From Pseudoduganella guangdongensis (lineage in GTDB: Bacteria; Pseudomonadota; Gammaproteobacteria; Burkholderiales; Burkholderiaceae_D), in assembly GCF_009857475.1 (NCBI RefSeq), contig NZ_WWCJ01000025.1, positions 1 through 64,000 on the forward strand: a stretch of 64,000 bases of DNA, given 5' to 3'. Below, in pieces: positions 27,164 to 35,934 of the stretch. Position numbers and translations under genes: made by a program. Under the pieces are notes generated by a model, which was not told the DNA's origin, searched no databases, and was given only the letters and a program-made list of their open reading frames with translations. Within the stretch, counting starts at the first letter, position 1; every line of letters starts with the position of its first letter.

Positions 27164-28111
27164 ATGAATAAGCTCCAAGCAATGGAAGTCTTTGTGCAGG
27201 TGGTCGACGCCGGCGGCTTTACGCGCGCGGCGGAAAACCTGCAGCTGCCCAAAGCCACCGTCTCGACCCTGGTGGCCGGCCTGGAAGCGACGCTCTCGGT
27301 CAAGCTGCTGCACCGGACCACGCGCCAGGTTTCCGTCACGGCGGACGGCGCGGCCTACTATGAGCGCTGCCTGCGCATCCTGTCCGACGTCAAGGACGCC
27401 GAGGAGTCGCTGTCGCGCAGCCGCCTGAACCCGAGCGGCCGCCTGCGGGTGGATGCGCCGACCGGGCTCTCGGCGGAATTGCTGGTGCCGGCCCTGCCCT
27501 CCTTCTTTGAACGGTACCCGGATATCCAGCTGGAACTCGGTTGCAGCGACCGCATCATCGATTTGATCGAAGAAGGCGTCGATTGTGCAGTGCGGGGTGG
27601 CCAATTGGGCGATTCCAGCCTGATCGCGCGGCGCGTCGGCATGCTGAATTTCGTCACCTGCGCGGCGCCCTCCTATCTTGAACGCTACGGCACGCCGAGC
27701 CACCCGCACGACCTGGAGCGGCACCGGGTCATCAACTATTTTTCGTCCAAATCGGGCCGGGTCTACCCTTGGGACTACACGCGCGACGGCGAACGGATCG
27801 AATTGACGCTGCCGGGCCGCATCGCCCTGAACGATTCGAACGCCTATTTCCAGGCCGGCCTGGCGGGCCTGGGCATTATCATGCTGACCGATGTGCAATT
27901 GGCCAACCGTGGCGGCGAGGGCAAACTGGTGCGGGTGCTACAGGATTGGACGACCGAGCCGGCGCCGATCCATGTGGTGTACCCGCAGAACCGCCACCTG
28001 TCGGCCAAGGTGCGCGTTTTTGTTGAATGGGTGGCAGACCTGATGGCGGCCCATCCCCACTTGCGGCTGCGGCCCATGGCCGCGCCCGCCCCACAGGAGC
28101 TGACTGTATGA
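27164..28111 (+). CDS. LysR family transcriptional regulator (CrgA-like)
   Basis: A 315-residue regulator with the N-terminal winged HTH (MNKLQAMEVFVQVVDAGGFT; LPKATVSTLVAGLEATL; KLLHRTTRQVSVT) and a periplasmic-binding-like effector domain from about residue 90. The type resembles regulators of small oxidoreductase genes. It overlaps by four bases (ATGA) with the dehydrogenase gene downstream, an unusual same-strand layout for LysR. Confidence 0.93.
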   Translation: MNKLQAMEVFVQVVDAGGFTRAAENLQLPKATVSTLVAGLEATLSVKLLHRTTRQVSVTADGAAYYERCLRILSDVKDAEESLSRSRLNPSGRLRVDAPTGLSAELLVPALPSFFERYPDIQLELGCSDRIIDLIEEGVDCAVRGGQLGDSSLIARRVGMLNFVTCAAPSYLERYGTPSHPHDLERHRVINYFSSKSGRVYPWDYTRDGERIELTLPGRIALNDSNAYFQAGLAGLGIIMLTDVQLANRGGEGKLVRVLQDWTTEPAPIHVVYPQNRHLSAKVRVFVEWVADLMAAHPHLRLRPMAAPAPQELTV

Positions 28112-29058
28112 GCGAGCGTATTGTTTTCCTGGACCGCGACAGCATCATCGCCGATATCCGGCGCCCGCGCTTTGCGCACGAGTGGGCCGAGTACCCTGCT
28201 TCCACGGCGGCGCAGGCCATCGAGCGGCTGCAGGGCGCTACCATCGCCATCAGCAACAAGGTGCCGCTGCGCGCCGAAGCGCTGGCCGCGCTGCCGGACT
28301 TGAAAATGATCGCGGTGGCCGCCACCGGCACCGACAATGTGGACCTGGCGGCGGCGCGCGAGCGCGGCATTGTGGTCGCCAATATCCGCGGCTACGCGCA
28401 CGCCGCCGTGCCGGAGCATACCTTCGCCCTGATCCTGGCCCTGCGCCGCCAGTTGCTGGCCTACCGCGCCGATATCGAGGCGGGGCTGTGGGAACAGTCG
28501 CCGCGCTTCTGCCTGTTCCACCACCCGATCCGCGACCTGCACGGCAGCCGCCTTGGCTTGCTGGGCTATGGTGAACTGGGGCGCCAGGTGGCGCACCTGG
28601 GCCGCGCCTTCGGCATGGAAGTCGCGGTGCACACACGCACACCGACCGACGATGCGGGCGTGCGCAATGTGGGCTGGGACGAGCTGCTGGAGACATCGGA
28701 CGTACTTAGCCTGCATGCCCCGCTGACCGACGCCACGCGCAACATCGTCGGCGCGGCGGAGCTGGCGCGCATGAAGCCGAGCAGCATCCTGATCAACACG
28801 GCGCGCGGCGGGCTGGTGGACGAGGCGGCGCTGGCCAATGCTTTGCAGCGCGGCGTCATCGCCGGCGCGGGCTTCGACGTGCTGTCGAAGGAACCGCCGA
28901 CGCCGGACAATCCCTTATTACGCCTGCGCTTGCCCAATTTCCTGCTGACGCCACATTCGGCCTGGGCCAGCGGCCAGGCCATGCAGGGCCTGGCCGACCA
29001 GTTGATCGACAATATCGAAGCCTTTGCCGCTGGCCATCCAGCGCATCGCGTCGCATGA
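28108..29058 (+). CDS. D-2-hydroxyacid dehydrogenase (glycerate/hydroxypyruvate type)
   Basis: A 316-residue NAD-dependent enzyme: NAD motif GLLGYGELGRQVA (about 147-159), substrate Arg in INTARGGLVDE, catalytic Glu in KEPPTPDNPLL and catalytic His in LLTPHSAWAS. Most similar in pattern to HprA-type hydroxypyruvate reductases; the exact hydroxyacid is uncertain. The ATG at 28108 follows AGGAG and overlaps the LysR stop; its own stop overlaps the next start (ATGA). Confidence 0.9.
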   Translation: MSERIVFLDRDSIIADIRRPRFAHEWAEYPASTAAQAIERLQGATIAISNKVPLRAEALAALPDLKMIAVAATGTDNVDLAAARERGIVVANIRGYAHAAVPEHTFALILALRRQLLAYRADIEAGLWEQSPRFCLFHHPIRDLHGSRLGLLGYGELGRQVAHLGRAFGMEVAVHTRTPTDDAGVRNVGWDELLETSDVLSLHAPLTDATRNIVGAAELARMKPSSILINTARGGLVDEAALANALQRGVIAGAGFDVLSKEPPTPDNPLLRLRLPNFLLTPHSAWASGQAMQGLADQLIDNIEAFAAGHPAHRVA

Positions 29059-31268
29059 AGCGACTGCGCTACAAGGCGGGCCTGGGCGCCCATCTCGCCA
29101 TCGCCTTCTGCGCGCTGGCGATCATCATGGCCGCCGCGCTGGCGGAAGTGATCGCGCGCACCGCCAGCAGTCAGGTCAAAGAGGATATCGGCAGCGCGCT
29201 GGCGGAGCTGGCGCAGCAAACGTCCGATAAGCTGGACCGCGATATGTTTGAGCGCTACCGCGAGGTGCAGCTACTGGCGCAGCGGCCCGATATGGGCTCC
29301 GCCGCCAGTGCGGCCGCGCGCCGCGCCACGCTGGAACAGCACCAGCGCAGCTATCCGCACTACGCCTGGATCGGTCTGACCGAGCGCGATGGCAAAGTGG
29401 TCGCCGCCACCCAGGGCATGCTGGAAGGCGCCAACGTCGGCGCGCGGCCCTGGCACCGCAATGCGCTGACCGGCGTGAATGTGGGCGACGTCCACGAGGC
29501 CGTGCTGCTGGCCAAGCTGCTGCCGGCGCAGGGGCCAGAGCCGCTACGTTTCGTCGACCTCGCCTTCCCGCTGGCCGACGGCAGCGGCGTGCTGGGCGCG
29601 CACCTGTCGTGGCAATGGGCGCGCGAGCTTGAGCGTTCCGTCCTGGCGCCTGCCAGCGCGCGCCGGCAGGTAGAAGCGATCATCATCGACCGCCAGGGCA
29701 AAGTCCTGCTCGGACCAGCCGGCCTGCTCGGCAAAAACCTGCCGCCTGCCGCCGCCAAGCCGGCCTCCACGCCGGCGAGCGTCGCTGGCGACGCAGCCGG
29801 CGGCACTGGGCTCGCGGGCTACGTGGTCGAACGCTGGCCGGATGGCGGCGACTACCTGACCGGTTACGCCAGCACACGCGGCCACGGCGCCTATCCGGGC
29901 CTGGGCTGGACCGTGCTGGTGCGCCAGAGCGTGGACACCGCCTGGGCGCCCGTGCGCGCCATGCAGCACCGCGCCTGGGGCCTGGGCCTGCTGATGGCCG
30001 TGCTGTTCTCCCTCTGCGCCTACCCGCTGGCGCGCCGCATCGCCCGCCCCCTGCGCGAACTGGCCGCCGCCGCAGACCGCATCCGCCACGGCGAGGCAGC
30101 CACCCTGCCCCACCTGGCGCCTTACGGTGAGATCCAGGCCCTGAGCCGCACCCTGAACGCCCTGGTCGCCAACCTGGAAGGCCGCGTCTCCGCCCGCACC
30201 ACGCAGCTGCGCGACGCCATGCAGCGCATTGCCGCCATCATCGACAGCGCACAGGACGCCTTCATCGCCATCGACCCCGACGGCCAAATCACCGACTGGA
30301 ACCCCGCCGCCGCACGCATGTTCGGCTGGAGCCGCGAGGAAGCCATTGGCAAGAGCTATATCGAACTGCTGGTGCCGCAGCGCTTCCAGTCGCAGCAGCT
30401 CGACGCGCTGGCCGCCGCGCGCGGCAGCGACAGCGCCGCCTTCGGCCACCGCCTTCAGCGCACCCTGATCCGGCGCGACGGCGAAGAACTGGTCGTCGAA
30501 GCGACCATCAGCCGCCCCGCCAACGCCATGTTCAGTGCCTTCCTGCACGATATTTCCGAGCGCCGCCAGGTGGAGGAAATGAAGAACGAGTTCATCGCCA
30601 CCGTCTCGCACGAGCTGCGCACGCCGATGACCTCGATCCGGGCCTCGCTCTCCATGCTGGCCGACGGCGGCGCCGGCGAGCTCCCGCAGGACGTGCAGCT
30701 ATTGGTGAACATCGCCTACCAGAGCAGCGAGCGCCTGGTGCGGCTGGTGAACGACGTGCTCGATATCGAAAAGATCGAAGCCGGCAAAATGGAATTCCGC
30801 AACGACGAACTGCCGGTCGGGCCGCTGCTGGACGACGCGCTGGACGCCGTGCGCGGCAGCGCCGCCCAGCGCCCGGTGGAGCTGGCGCGCGAAGGCGAAG
30901 CGGCTGGTTTGAAAGTGCGCGGCGACCACGACCGCCTGGTGCAGGTGCTGGTCAACCTGCTGTCCAACGCCATCAAATACTCGCCGCAGTACAACTGCGT
31001 GACGCTGGCCTGCGAAGGCACCCCGGAAGGCGTGCGCCTGTCGGTCAGCGACAACGGCAGCGGCATCCCGGAAGCTTTCCACTCCCGCGTGTTCGCGAAA
31101 TTCGCCCAGGCCGACAGCTCGGACACACGCCTGAAGGGCGGCACCGGCTTGGGCCTCGCCATCTGCCGCGCCATCGTTGAACAGCATGGCGGCAAAATCG
31201 GCTTCGAAACTGAGGAAGGCGTCGGCACCACCTTCCACGTCACGCTGCCGGCGCTGGCTGATGGATAG
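29055..31268 (+). CDS. Membrane sensor histidine kinase (CACHE-HAMP-PAS-HisKA-HATPase)
   Basis: A 737-residue kinase. An N-terminal helix (about 11-33) is followed by a large periplasmic dCACHE-like sensor (about 35-305) and a second helix (about 308-328). Then come HAMP (about 328-380), PAS (about 390-510), HisKA (ATVSHELRTPMTSIRAS) and HATPase (NLLSNAIKYS, DNGSGIP, GGTGLGLAICRAIV). The start overlaps the dehydrogenase stop by four bases. No response regulator gene is beside it, so the partner is elsewhere. CACHE sensors often read small organic acids, which would fit the coupled hydroxyacid dehydrogenase (inference). Confidence 0.9.
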   Translation: MKRLRYKAGLGAHLAIAFCALAIIMAAALAEVIARTASSQVKEDIGSALAELAQQTSDKLDRDMFERYREVQLLAQRPDMGSAASAAARRATLEQHQRSYPHYAWIGLTERDGKVVAATQGMLEGANVGARPWHRNALTGVNVGDVHEAVLLAKLLPAQGPEPLRFVDLAFPLADGSGVLGAHLSWQWARELERSVLAPASARRQVEAIIIDRQGKVLLGPAGLLGKNLPPAAAKPASTPASVAGDAAGGTGLAGYVVERWPDGGDYLTGYASTRGHGAYPGLGWTVLVRQSVDTAWAPVRAMQHRAWGLGLLMAVLFSLCAYPLARRIARPLRELAAAADRIRHGEAATLPHLAPYGEIQALSRTLNALVANLEGRVSARTTQLRDAMQRIAAIIDSAQDAFIAIDPDGQITDWNPAAARMFGWSREEAIGKSYIELLVPQRFQSQQLDALAAARGSDSAAFGHRLQRTLIRRDGEELVVEATISRPANAMFSAFLHDISERRQVEEMKNEFIATVSHELRTPMTSIRASLSMLADGGAGELPQDVQLLVNIAYQSSERLVRLVNDVLDIEKIEAGKMEFRNDELPVGPLLDDALDAVRGSAAQRPVELAREGEAAGLKVRGDHDRLVQVLVNLLSNAIKYSPQYNCVTLACEGTPEGVRLSVSDNGSGIPEAFHSRVFAKFAQADSSDTRLKGGTGLGLAICRAIVEQHGGKIGFETEEGVGTTFHVTLPALADG

Positions 31269-31320
31269 GGTTCATGAGCCTGCCACTTGTCGATTCTTGA
31301 TGGCGCCAGGCGGTATTCCT

Positions 31321-31704
31321 TCAATGCGCGGCCGGCAAGTAGGCTATATTGAAACGTGACGCCAGATTAACAAGACGTCTATCCATGGTCCAAAGCTTCG
31401 CACCTGTCGTCATAAGCGTTGAAGCCAGCAGGACCATATCAATTAGTCCACATCCCTTCCCGTAAAGAGACTCACGTTCAATAAGCTCCCTTGTCTCACG
31501 CAGCCCCGCGAGTTGCGACGTGGCCAATAAACTCAAGTCGCTAAGTGTACGGTCTCGTGGCGACGGAGGCGTGCCACAGGCAATTTCGCCCACAATCATC
31601 GGGTGCGTAATTACTCGATCCTGGGTGAGCAAGGAAATCAGTTCAGGATTGCTGTTCCGGAAGTGGCCAACCCACACGGACGTATCGACAAGCACTGCAC
31701 TCAC
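31321..31704 (-). CDS. vapC: PIN-domain toxin, VapC family
   Basis: A 127-residue PIN ribonuclease with the four acidic active-site residues in place: Asp7 (VDTSVWV), Glu40 (MIVGEIACG), Asp89 (LIDMVLLAS) and Asp108 (TMDRRL). It begins with GTG at 31704, sharing one base with the stop of the antitoxin gene (TAGTG). VapC toxins cut tRNA or rRNA. It marks the left end of the AT-richer accessory region. Confidence 0.93.
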   Translation of the reverse strand: MSAVLVDTSVWVGHFRNSNPELISLLTQDRVITHPMIVGEIACGTPPSPRDRTLSDLSLLATSQLAGLRETRELIERESLYGKGCGLIDMVLLASTLMTTGAKLWTMDRRLVNLASRFNIAYLPAAH

Positions 31705-31904
31705 TAAGTTGCCTCTGGCACGCCGCGTGGAATATCAGGCATTCCCGGCGACGCGCCGCCCAAGGCTGCCAGTCGCTGTGCGGCACGCACGCGTACGAAG
31801 GTCTTAATGGCCTCGCGGAACAGATCCGCCTTATCCATAGCCGGGTCGGCAACTTCAAGCGCCTTGTTATACAGCTCGTCATCTATGGTTACGGTGGTTC
31901 TCAT
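31704..31904 (-). CDS. vapB: VapB-type ribbon-helix-helix antitoxin
   Basis: A 66-residue protein: [19 protein letters not shown] is the N-terminal ribbon-helix-helix DNA-binding strand and helix, and the C-terminal tail would wrap the toxin. The start at 31904 follows AGAAGG; an upstream in-frame start at 31982 would add 26 unlikely residues. It is first in the operon and should repress its own promoter. Confidence 0.9.
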   Translation of the reverse strand: MRTTVTIDDELYNKALEVADPAMDKADLFREAIKTFVRVRAAQRLAALGGASPGMPDIPRGVPEAT

Positions 31905-32287
31905 GACAGCCTTCTGCGAATCGGAAATGATGTCATTTTGCATCAGCCGGGGCATCATAACAAGGAAAACCCGGAGGTCCAAATAAGATACGTGGTAATG
32001 GCGGAGCTTAATCGATCTCGTTTGAACTCCGTAACACCGGAAAGACTGCTACCACGCCCGAGTTCTTGCCTTGCAGCTTCGCGCATGGCGTGACAATGTG
32101 CGAGCCTTTCTGGCAGGCAAGATGATACTCTCTGTTGGGATGAGCGAGTTTAGGCATAAACTACTCTAAAGGACCATAGCCGGCCAAATGCGGCCGTTCA
32201 AACCAGACGGCTACCATATGCCAATTCGCGAACCTGCATGATACATTGCCAATTTGCAAATACTGATACGTTAAAATTCACAGAAAT
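31905..32287. other. Intergenic stretch at the left end of the gene array
   Basis: Holds the vapBC promoter region at its left side and the first CGGCCA element at 32181-32199. I see no reading frame over 35 codons with a ribosome site, no tRNA and no transposase remnant. Confidence 0.6.
32181..32199 (+). repeat. CGGCCA array element 1
   Basis: CGGCCAAATGCGGCCGTTC, about 90 bases before the first array gene. One of nine related short elements between 32181 and 37000; consensus roughly YCGGCCAAT-W-GCSGACAY. Confidence 0.6.
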
Positions 32288-32848
32288 ATGATGTTCTTCA
32301 ATCTTCCCATCAAAAGTGAGGTCCCAATAGTTGCGCCAGCTGACTCTTGCTGTAATTGTGGCTCCACTTCTAGCATACAGTCCAAAGATACCGACCTCCG
32401 TCGTATGCCCCTTATGGGATTAGCTGGCGTGGAGATTAAGGTTGTTCTGCCATTTCCATATTGTGAGATCTGCGCCATCACAGCAAACCGTCGGAGGCCA
32501 TCTGTTCTGGGAGTGATCGCGGTGTCGTCGCTGTTGTCACTTATATTTGGGATGTTCTGGATTTTCTTTGGCCCACAATTACCCGAAGAGCAGATCATCT
32601 ACATGGTGGTGCCTATCCTGATTGCGTTGAGTTTTTCGTTGGTGCTGGGTTCCTACGCGCTTCGGAAACGATCGAAAGGGCAAACCAGTTTTTACCAGCC
32701 GGTCAAACTCAAGAAGACTGGACATAGGTGGCCCGCTGATGTCACAGGCCTTGAGCTCGCGTTCACGAATCCGCAATACGCTCAGAAATTTTCACTCGCA
32801 AATCAATCTGTGCTTGTCGCGAAAAAGCTAAAGGTATCAAGTGCATAG
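32288..32848 (+). CDS. Hypothetical membrane protein with a Cys-rich N-terminus
   Basis: A 186-residue protein. CCNCG (about 21-25) and CEIC (about 59-62) could form a zinc ribbon. Two hydrophobic helices follow (about 72-93 and 103-122), then a basic C-terminal region. It is the first of a row of plus-strand genes set apart by CGGCCA elements. No ribosome site is clear; either of two adjacent ATG codons could start it. I recognise no family. Confidence 0.65.
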   Translation: MMFFNLPIKSEVPIVAPADSCCNCGSTSSIQSKDTDLRRMPLMGLAGVEIKVVLPFPYCEICAITANRRRPSVLGVIAVSSLLSLIFGMFWIFFGPQLPEEQIIYMVVPILIALSFSLVLGSYALRKRSKGQTSFYQPVKLKKTGHRWPADVTGLELAFTNPQYAQKFSLANQSVLVAKKLKVSSA

Positions 32849-32870
32849 ATGATTGCTTCTAGACGGCCGT

Positions 32871-32893
32871 CGCCGGCCAATTGCGGTCGTCAC
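32871..32893 (+). repeat. CGGCCA array element 2
   Basis: Core CCGGCCAATTGCGGTCGTC, between the first and second array genes, 23 bases past the stop of the first. Confidence 0.6.
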
Positions 32894-32954
32894 ATAAATA
32901 GCAGGACCTGGATTCTCAAAGACAGCACGGACACAAAGACCTTTAAGTGAACTG

Positions 32955-33446
32955 ATGAACACGGTTACGAATAAGCGATGGGCATCGGTCTACTCGAACG
33001 AAAGGCTGATCTGCATGCAAACCCATTCAGGCCTTCGCGTCTCAGCGTCCGATCCAGCTGGTTTACAGCTCATATATGATACCAATGAGTCGCCTGAAAT
33101 GCTTGGACAAGGCTTACTTCAAGCCTTAGCTGCTAGCCGTGTCTTGAACCTCGATGAGGCACGCCAGTTTTTCGAGTCGAGCAGTATGAAACAACGGTAT
33201 GAAAATTGGGTCACTCGACTTTTGCAGCATGTCGGAAGCGGTGACAGAATAAAGTTGTTCGAAAAAATGAAGCACTGCTCAGTTGTATGCGAAAGCGATT
33301 TGATCTCTATTCGACCCACGATACATGATGAGATTGAGGGATGGAGTGGTTCGAAGCAGTTAGAATCGGTTCAAGTGAGTAGGCTTGCATCGGCGGCCGA
33401 AGTCGGGCAAGGCATCTTGCTTGCATTATCACGCAGCCAAGGCTAG
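32955..33446 (+). CDS. CdiI-type contact-dependent inhibition immunity protein (DUF1436-like)
   Basis: A 163-residue protein that fits the CdiI/DUF1436 pattern as I remember it: SPEMLGQGLLQALAASR near 45-61, a KLFEKMKHCSV block, IRPTIHDEIEGWSG and a final VGQGILLALSRSQ. These immunity proteins neutralise the toxic tip of a CdiA effector. No cdiA, cdiB or rhs gene is in the window, so it is an orphan immunity gene. The ribosome site is weak. Confidence 0.75.
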   Translation: MNTVTNKRWASVYSNERLICMQTHSGLRVSASDPAGLQLIYDTNESPEMLGQGLLQALAASRVLNLDEARQFFESSSMKQRYENWVTRLLQHVGSGDRIKLFEKMKHCSVVCESDLISIRPTIHDEIEGWSGSKQLESVQVSRLASAAEVGQGILLALSRSQG

Positions 33447-33451
33447 CCTAG

Positions 33452-33472
33452 CTTTCGGCCAACAGCCGACAT
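33452..33472 (+). repeat. CGGCCA array element 3
   Basis: CTTTCGGCCAACAGCCGACA, immediately after the immunity gene; CGGC...GCCG also makes a short hairpin. Confidence 0.6.
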
Positions 33473-33489
33473 ACGAACTTGTGAGCCAC

Positions 33490-33804
33490 ATGGAAATATA
33501 TAAGCTGCGATTTTCTTTCGATCCAGGTTCTGGCGTTTGCCTTTGGTCCGAAAATGAACTGGCCAGAGATAGGTTCGGATATCCTGTTGAGTTGGACAGC
33601 CTCGAAGTTACGCCGTCTGTGAAGCAGCGGGCGGAAGAACTGATAGCACGATTTGATACGTCCCTGGATTGGAGTGCCCCGGCAGGGCCTTCACTATGGT
33701 CAGGTGTGAAACGTGAGCATTTTCTGGCTGATGCTGCCGGCTTGCTCCGGTCACTTCAGGAATGCCTAGGGGCTGGCTTTGAGATACGAGATTGCAGCCG
33801 CTGA
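33490..33804 (+). CDS. Hypothetical small protein of the gene array
   Basis: 104 residues from the ATG at 33490 (GTGAG precedes it). The part MEIYKLRFSFDPGSGVCLWS and a RFGYPVELDSL region look like a compact cytoplasmic domain. No signal peptide or helix. I do not recognise a family; its place next to an immunity gene suggests but does not show an immunity role. Confidence 0.65.
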   Translation: MEIYKLRFSFDPGSGVCLWSENELARDRFGYPVELDSLEVTPSVKQRAEELIARFDTSLDWSAPAGPSLWSGVKREHFLADAAGLLRSLQECLGAGFEIRDCSR

Positions 33805-33810
33805 CCTGGG

Positions 33811-33829
33811 CCGGCCATAAAAAGACACC
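33811..33829 (+). repeat. CGGCCA array element 4
   Basis: CCGGCCATAAAAAGACACC, seven bases after the stop of the preceding gene and seven before the next start. Confidence 0.55.
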
Positions 33830-33835
33830 GACGAA

Positions 33836-34474
33836 ATGAATCGCCGAATGAAAGTATTCACTCTTTGGATTGCGCTTGGGTTTGCTAGCCAAGCTTGGGC
33901 AGCTGACGTGGATTGCTTTCGAGCCAGGAGCGATGGCGCTGCTTTCATAGCGGTGGACTCGCCAGAATTGCTTGCGACCGCCGCAGACCGTAGTTCTAAG
34001 ACGACGTCGGTCTCATTTGGAGATCGGACGTGCGTGCTATCAGTTGCAACGGTCAATGGAGAAAAATGGGTATTCGTTCGAGGATACTGGATAGGTATTG
34101 ATCGTCGGCCTCTTCAGGGGTGGTTACCTCTTGATGTGATCGCATATCGCAATAAGCTCGTCCGTCACCAAAACGTGCGTGTGCAGGCAGTAGATGTTGA
34201 GATTGGAGATTACTTCGCCCAATACGCAGTCAAGAAGGGAGGCGCCTTTACGGTCCATCAATCGGTGTCAGAGCATAAGTGTAGGAAGTCTGAGATTCCG
34301 AATGAATATGGAGCCTGTGAGGATGTAGTCACCGTCCACGGATATTTCTATGGCAAGGGGAGACTTGCAATCGCAGTTTCAGAAAAATATGGCGAGTTTG
34401 ACATTTTCAAGCTAGCTAGCGATGGCACGTTATGCCCTTGGCAGTATGGAAATCCGCCTGATGCTTGCCGCTAG
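33836..34474 (+). CDS. Hypothetical secreted protein of the gene array
   Basis: A 212-residue protein with a signal peptide (KVFTLWIALGFASQAWAAD, cut near 23). The mature part contains four or more Cys that could pair in the periplasm and a region (VNGEKWVFVRGYWIGIDRRP) with an SH3-like feel. No known family comes to mind. It is followed by the only array gap without a clear CGGCCA element. Confidence 0.7.
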   Translation: MNRRMKVFTLWIALGFASQAWAADVDCFRARSDGAAFIAVDSPELLATAADRSSKTTSVSFGDRTCVLSVATVNGEKWVFVRGYWIGIDRRPLQGWLPLDVIAYRNKLVRHQNVRVQAVDVEIGDYFAQYAVKKGGAFTVHQSVSEHKCRKSEIPNEYGACEDVVTVHGYFYGKGRLAIAVSEKYGEFDIFKLASDGTLCPWQYGNPPDACR

Positions 34475-34581
34475 TGGCTGTAGTCAACATAGGCACCGCC
34501 TGTGAGCGGCGAAGACCAGACGAACAGACAATAAAACCAAGTGGTTGTCACCGATCGGTGGCTTCACTAGAAAGCAACGCT

Positions 34582-35007
34582 ATGCTCACCACGAGCGAAG
34601 AAAAATGGTTGAGGATCATGACATCAACCGGAGCCATACTGCCGGTTGAGGCACTGCATGGATTTTTCGAGGAATCATTGTCGCGCTGGGAGCAATATAA
34701 GGGTGCCAGGCATCCCAACTGGTCGACCGTTTTGGGCTGGATACGAATTGCGAGCGAATTCGAAATGCCGGAAGATGCCAAGGCAATTCTTGCTACTGGA
34801 CCGTTAGAGCGAAGGCTTGAGGTTGCGCGAGCCTACCTGGCATGGAGCCGCCACGATTCCACTCAGGGGCACGCAAATCCATACGAGCCGCTGCTTTCGT
34901 TCTTTCATCACGGCGGGACATGGACTCGTCCGGAAAACGGGATTCTTGATATCTATGATGCGTCGGGCGGAAAGTGTGGAGTCATTATCCAAAGGGCGAG
35001 GCCCTAA
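34582..35007 (+). CDS. Hypothetical cytoplasmic protein of the gene array
   Basis: 141 residues from the ATG at 34582, preceded by AGAAAG. Mainly helical (EEKWLRIMTS, ESLSRWEQYKG, RRLEVARAYLAWSRHD) with a short strand-rich end (YDASGGKCGVIIQRARP). A longer reading from 34465 has no ribosome site. No family recognised. Confidence 0.65.
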   Translation: MLTTSEEKWLRIMTSTGAILPVEALHGFFEESLSRWEQYKGARHPNWSTVLGWIRIASEFEMPEDAKAILATGPLERRLEVARAYLAWSRHDSTQGHANPYEPLLSFFHHGGTWTRPENGILDIYDASGGKCGVIIQRARP

Positions 35008-35024
35008 TCCTCATGTGTGAACGC

Positions 35025-35047
35025 CTTCGGCCAAAACCCGACACTTC
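35025..35047 (+). repeat. CGGCCA array element 5
   Basis: Core TTCGGCCAAAACCCGACACT, between two array genes. Confidence 0.6.
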
Positions 35048-35067
35048 ATTGATCTACAGAAACCGCT

Positions 35068-35466
35068 TTGAACACAACGCTACCTCTCAAGCAACTCATT
35101 AATATGCGGGTATCGCACGTCTGGTTCTCAGACCATTCGATTTGTTACCTCGAACTCGGAGCGCTGGCTCCAGGGCGCATGCGAAAGAACGGGACTGTCG
35201 GGAATCCGCGTGGTGAGGCGACCGTGTTCATGGGATACGATTGGTTCATCAAAGGATCCGACTTTGAATTCTCGCGCAAGGACCTGCACCCTCAGCAAGA
35301 TAAGCTGGATGCCTTGACCACCAAAATTGTTGGCGCGTCGATTGAATCCGCATCGTTATCAGAGGGCGGCAATGAAGTGGAAATTTCGCTGTCGGTGGGA
35401 TATACGATCGCGTCCATTAGTCCTGACAATGATGGGCCAGATTGGAGCGTAACCTTCAACAAATAG
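35068..35466 (+). CDS. Hypothetical beta-rich protein of the gene array
   Basis: 132 residues if the TTG at 35068 is used, or 120 from the ATG at 35104; neither has a strong ribosome site. The sequence (VSHVWFSDHSICYLELGAL; VFMGYDWFIKGSDFEFSR; VEISLSVGYTIASISPD) is strand-rich and cytoplasmic, like many single-domain immunity proteins, but I cannot name a family. Confidence 0.6.
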   Translation: MNTTLPLKQLINMRVSHVWFSDHSICYLELGALAPGRMRKNGTVGNPRGEATVFMGYDWFIKGSDFEFSRKDLHPQQDKLDALTTKIVGASIESASLSEGGNEVEISLSVGYTIASISPDNDGPDWSVTFNK

Positions 35467-35558
35467 CATTGATTGACGGCAGGCGCGATTCCGTTCGAAG
35501 TGAGAATTCGCGGATCTTGGGCACGGGCGAAATGCTATCCTTCACGCCTCGCCGACGC

Positions 35559-35580
35559 TTTCGGCCAATTGCTGCCTGCT
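35559..35580 (+). repeat. CGGCCA array element 6
   Basis: Core TTTCGGCCAATTGCTGCCTG, just before the start of the 76-residue gene. Confidence 0.6.
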
Positions 35581-35596
35581 AATATAGGGAAATGAA

Positions 35597-35827
35597 GTGG
35601 ATCGTAATAGTGCTGAAGAGCTGATGGCCATTTATGGACGTGTCGGTGTCGCGTTGAATGATGCATGCAATCTAGTTCACAACCTTCCAGAGACTGAGCG
35701 AGCTGAGCATATGCGCGGACTTGGTGAAGTTATGGGAGACCTCTGGTTTAAGCTCCAATTACCCGTCGTGCGTGAACATCGGGATCTGGATCCGGACGGC
35801 GATCGATTTCAAAAACGTGAAGAATAG
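35597..35827 (+). CDS. Small hypothetical protein of the gene array
   Basis: A 76-residue, mostly helical acidic protein (EELMAIYGRVGVALNDACNL; ERAEHMRGLGEVMGDLWFKL) starting at GTG 35597 with AGGGAAATGAA upstream. No family recognised. Confidence 0.6.
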   Translation: MDRNSAEELMAIYGRVGVALNDACNLVHNLPETERAEHMRGLGEVMGDLWFKLQLPVVREHRDLDPDGDRFQKREE

Positions 35828-35840
35828 TATTCGTCCCAGT

Positions 35841-35860
35841 CCGGCCAATACCGGACACGC
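35841..35860 (+). repeat. CGGCCA array element 7
   Basis: CCGGCCAATACCGGACACGC, 13 bases after the preceding stop. CCGG...CCGG flanks form a small palindrome. Confidence 0.6.
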
Positions 35861-35934
35861 AAAATTTTATTCTCAATCTGCGAAATTAATATCAGTGTAA
35901 AGCAATTGGTTACAAGAAGAGGAACACGCTCGGT

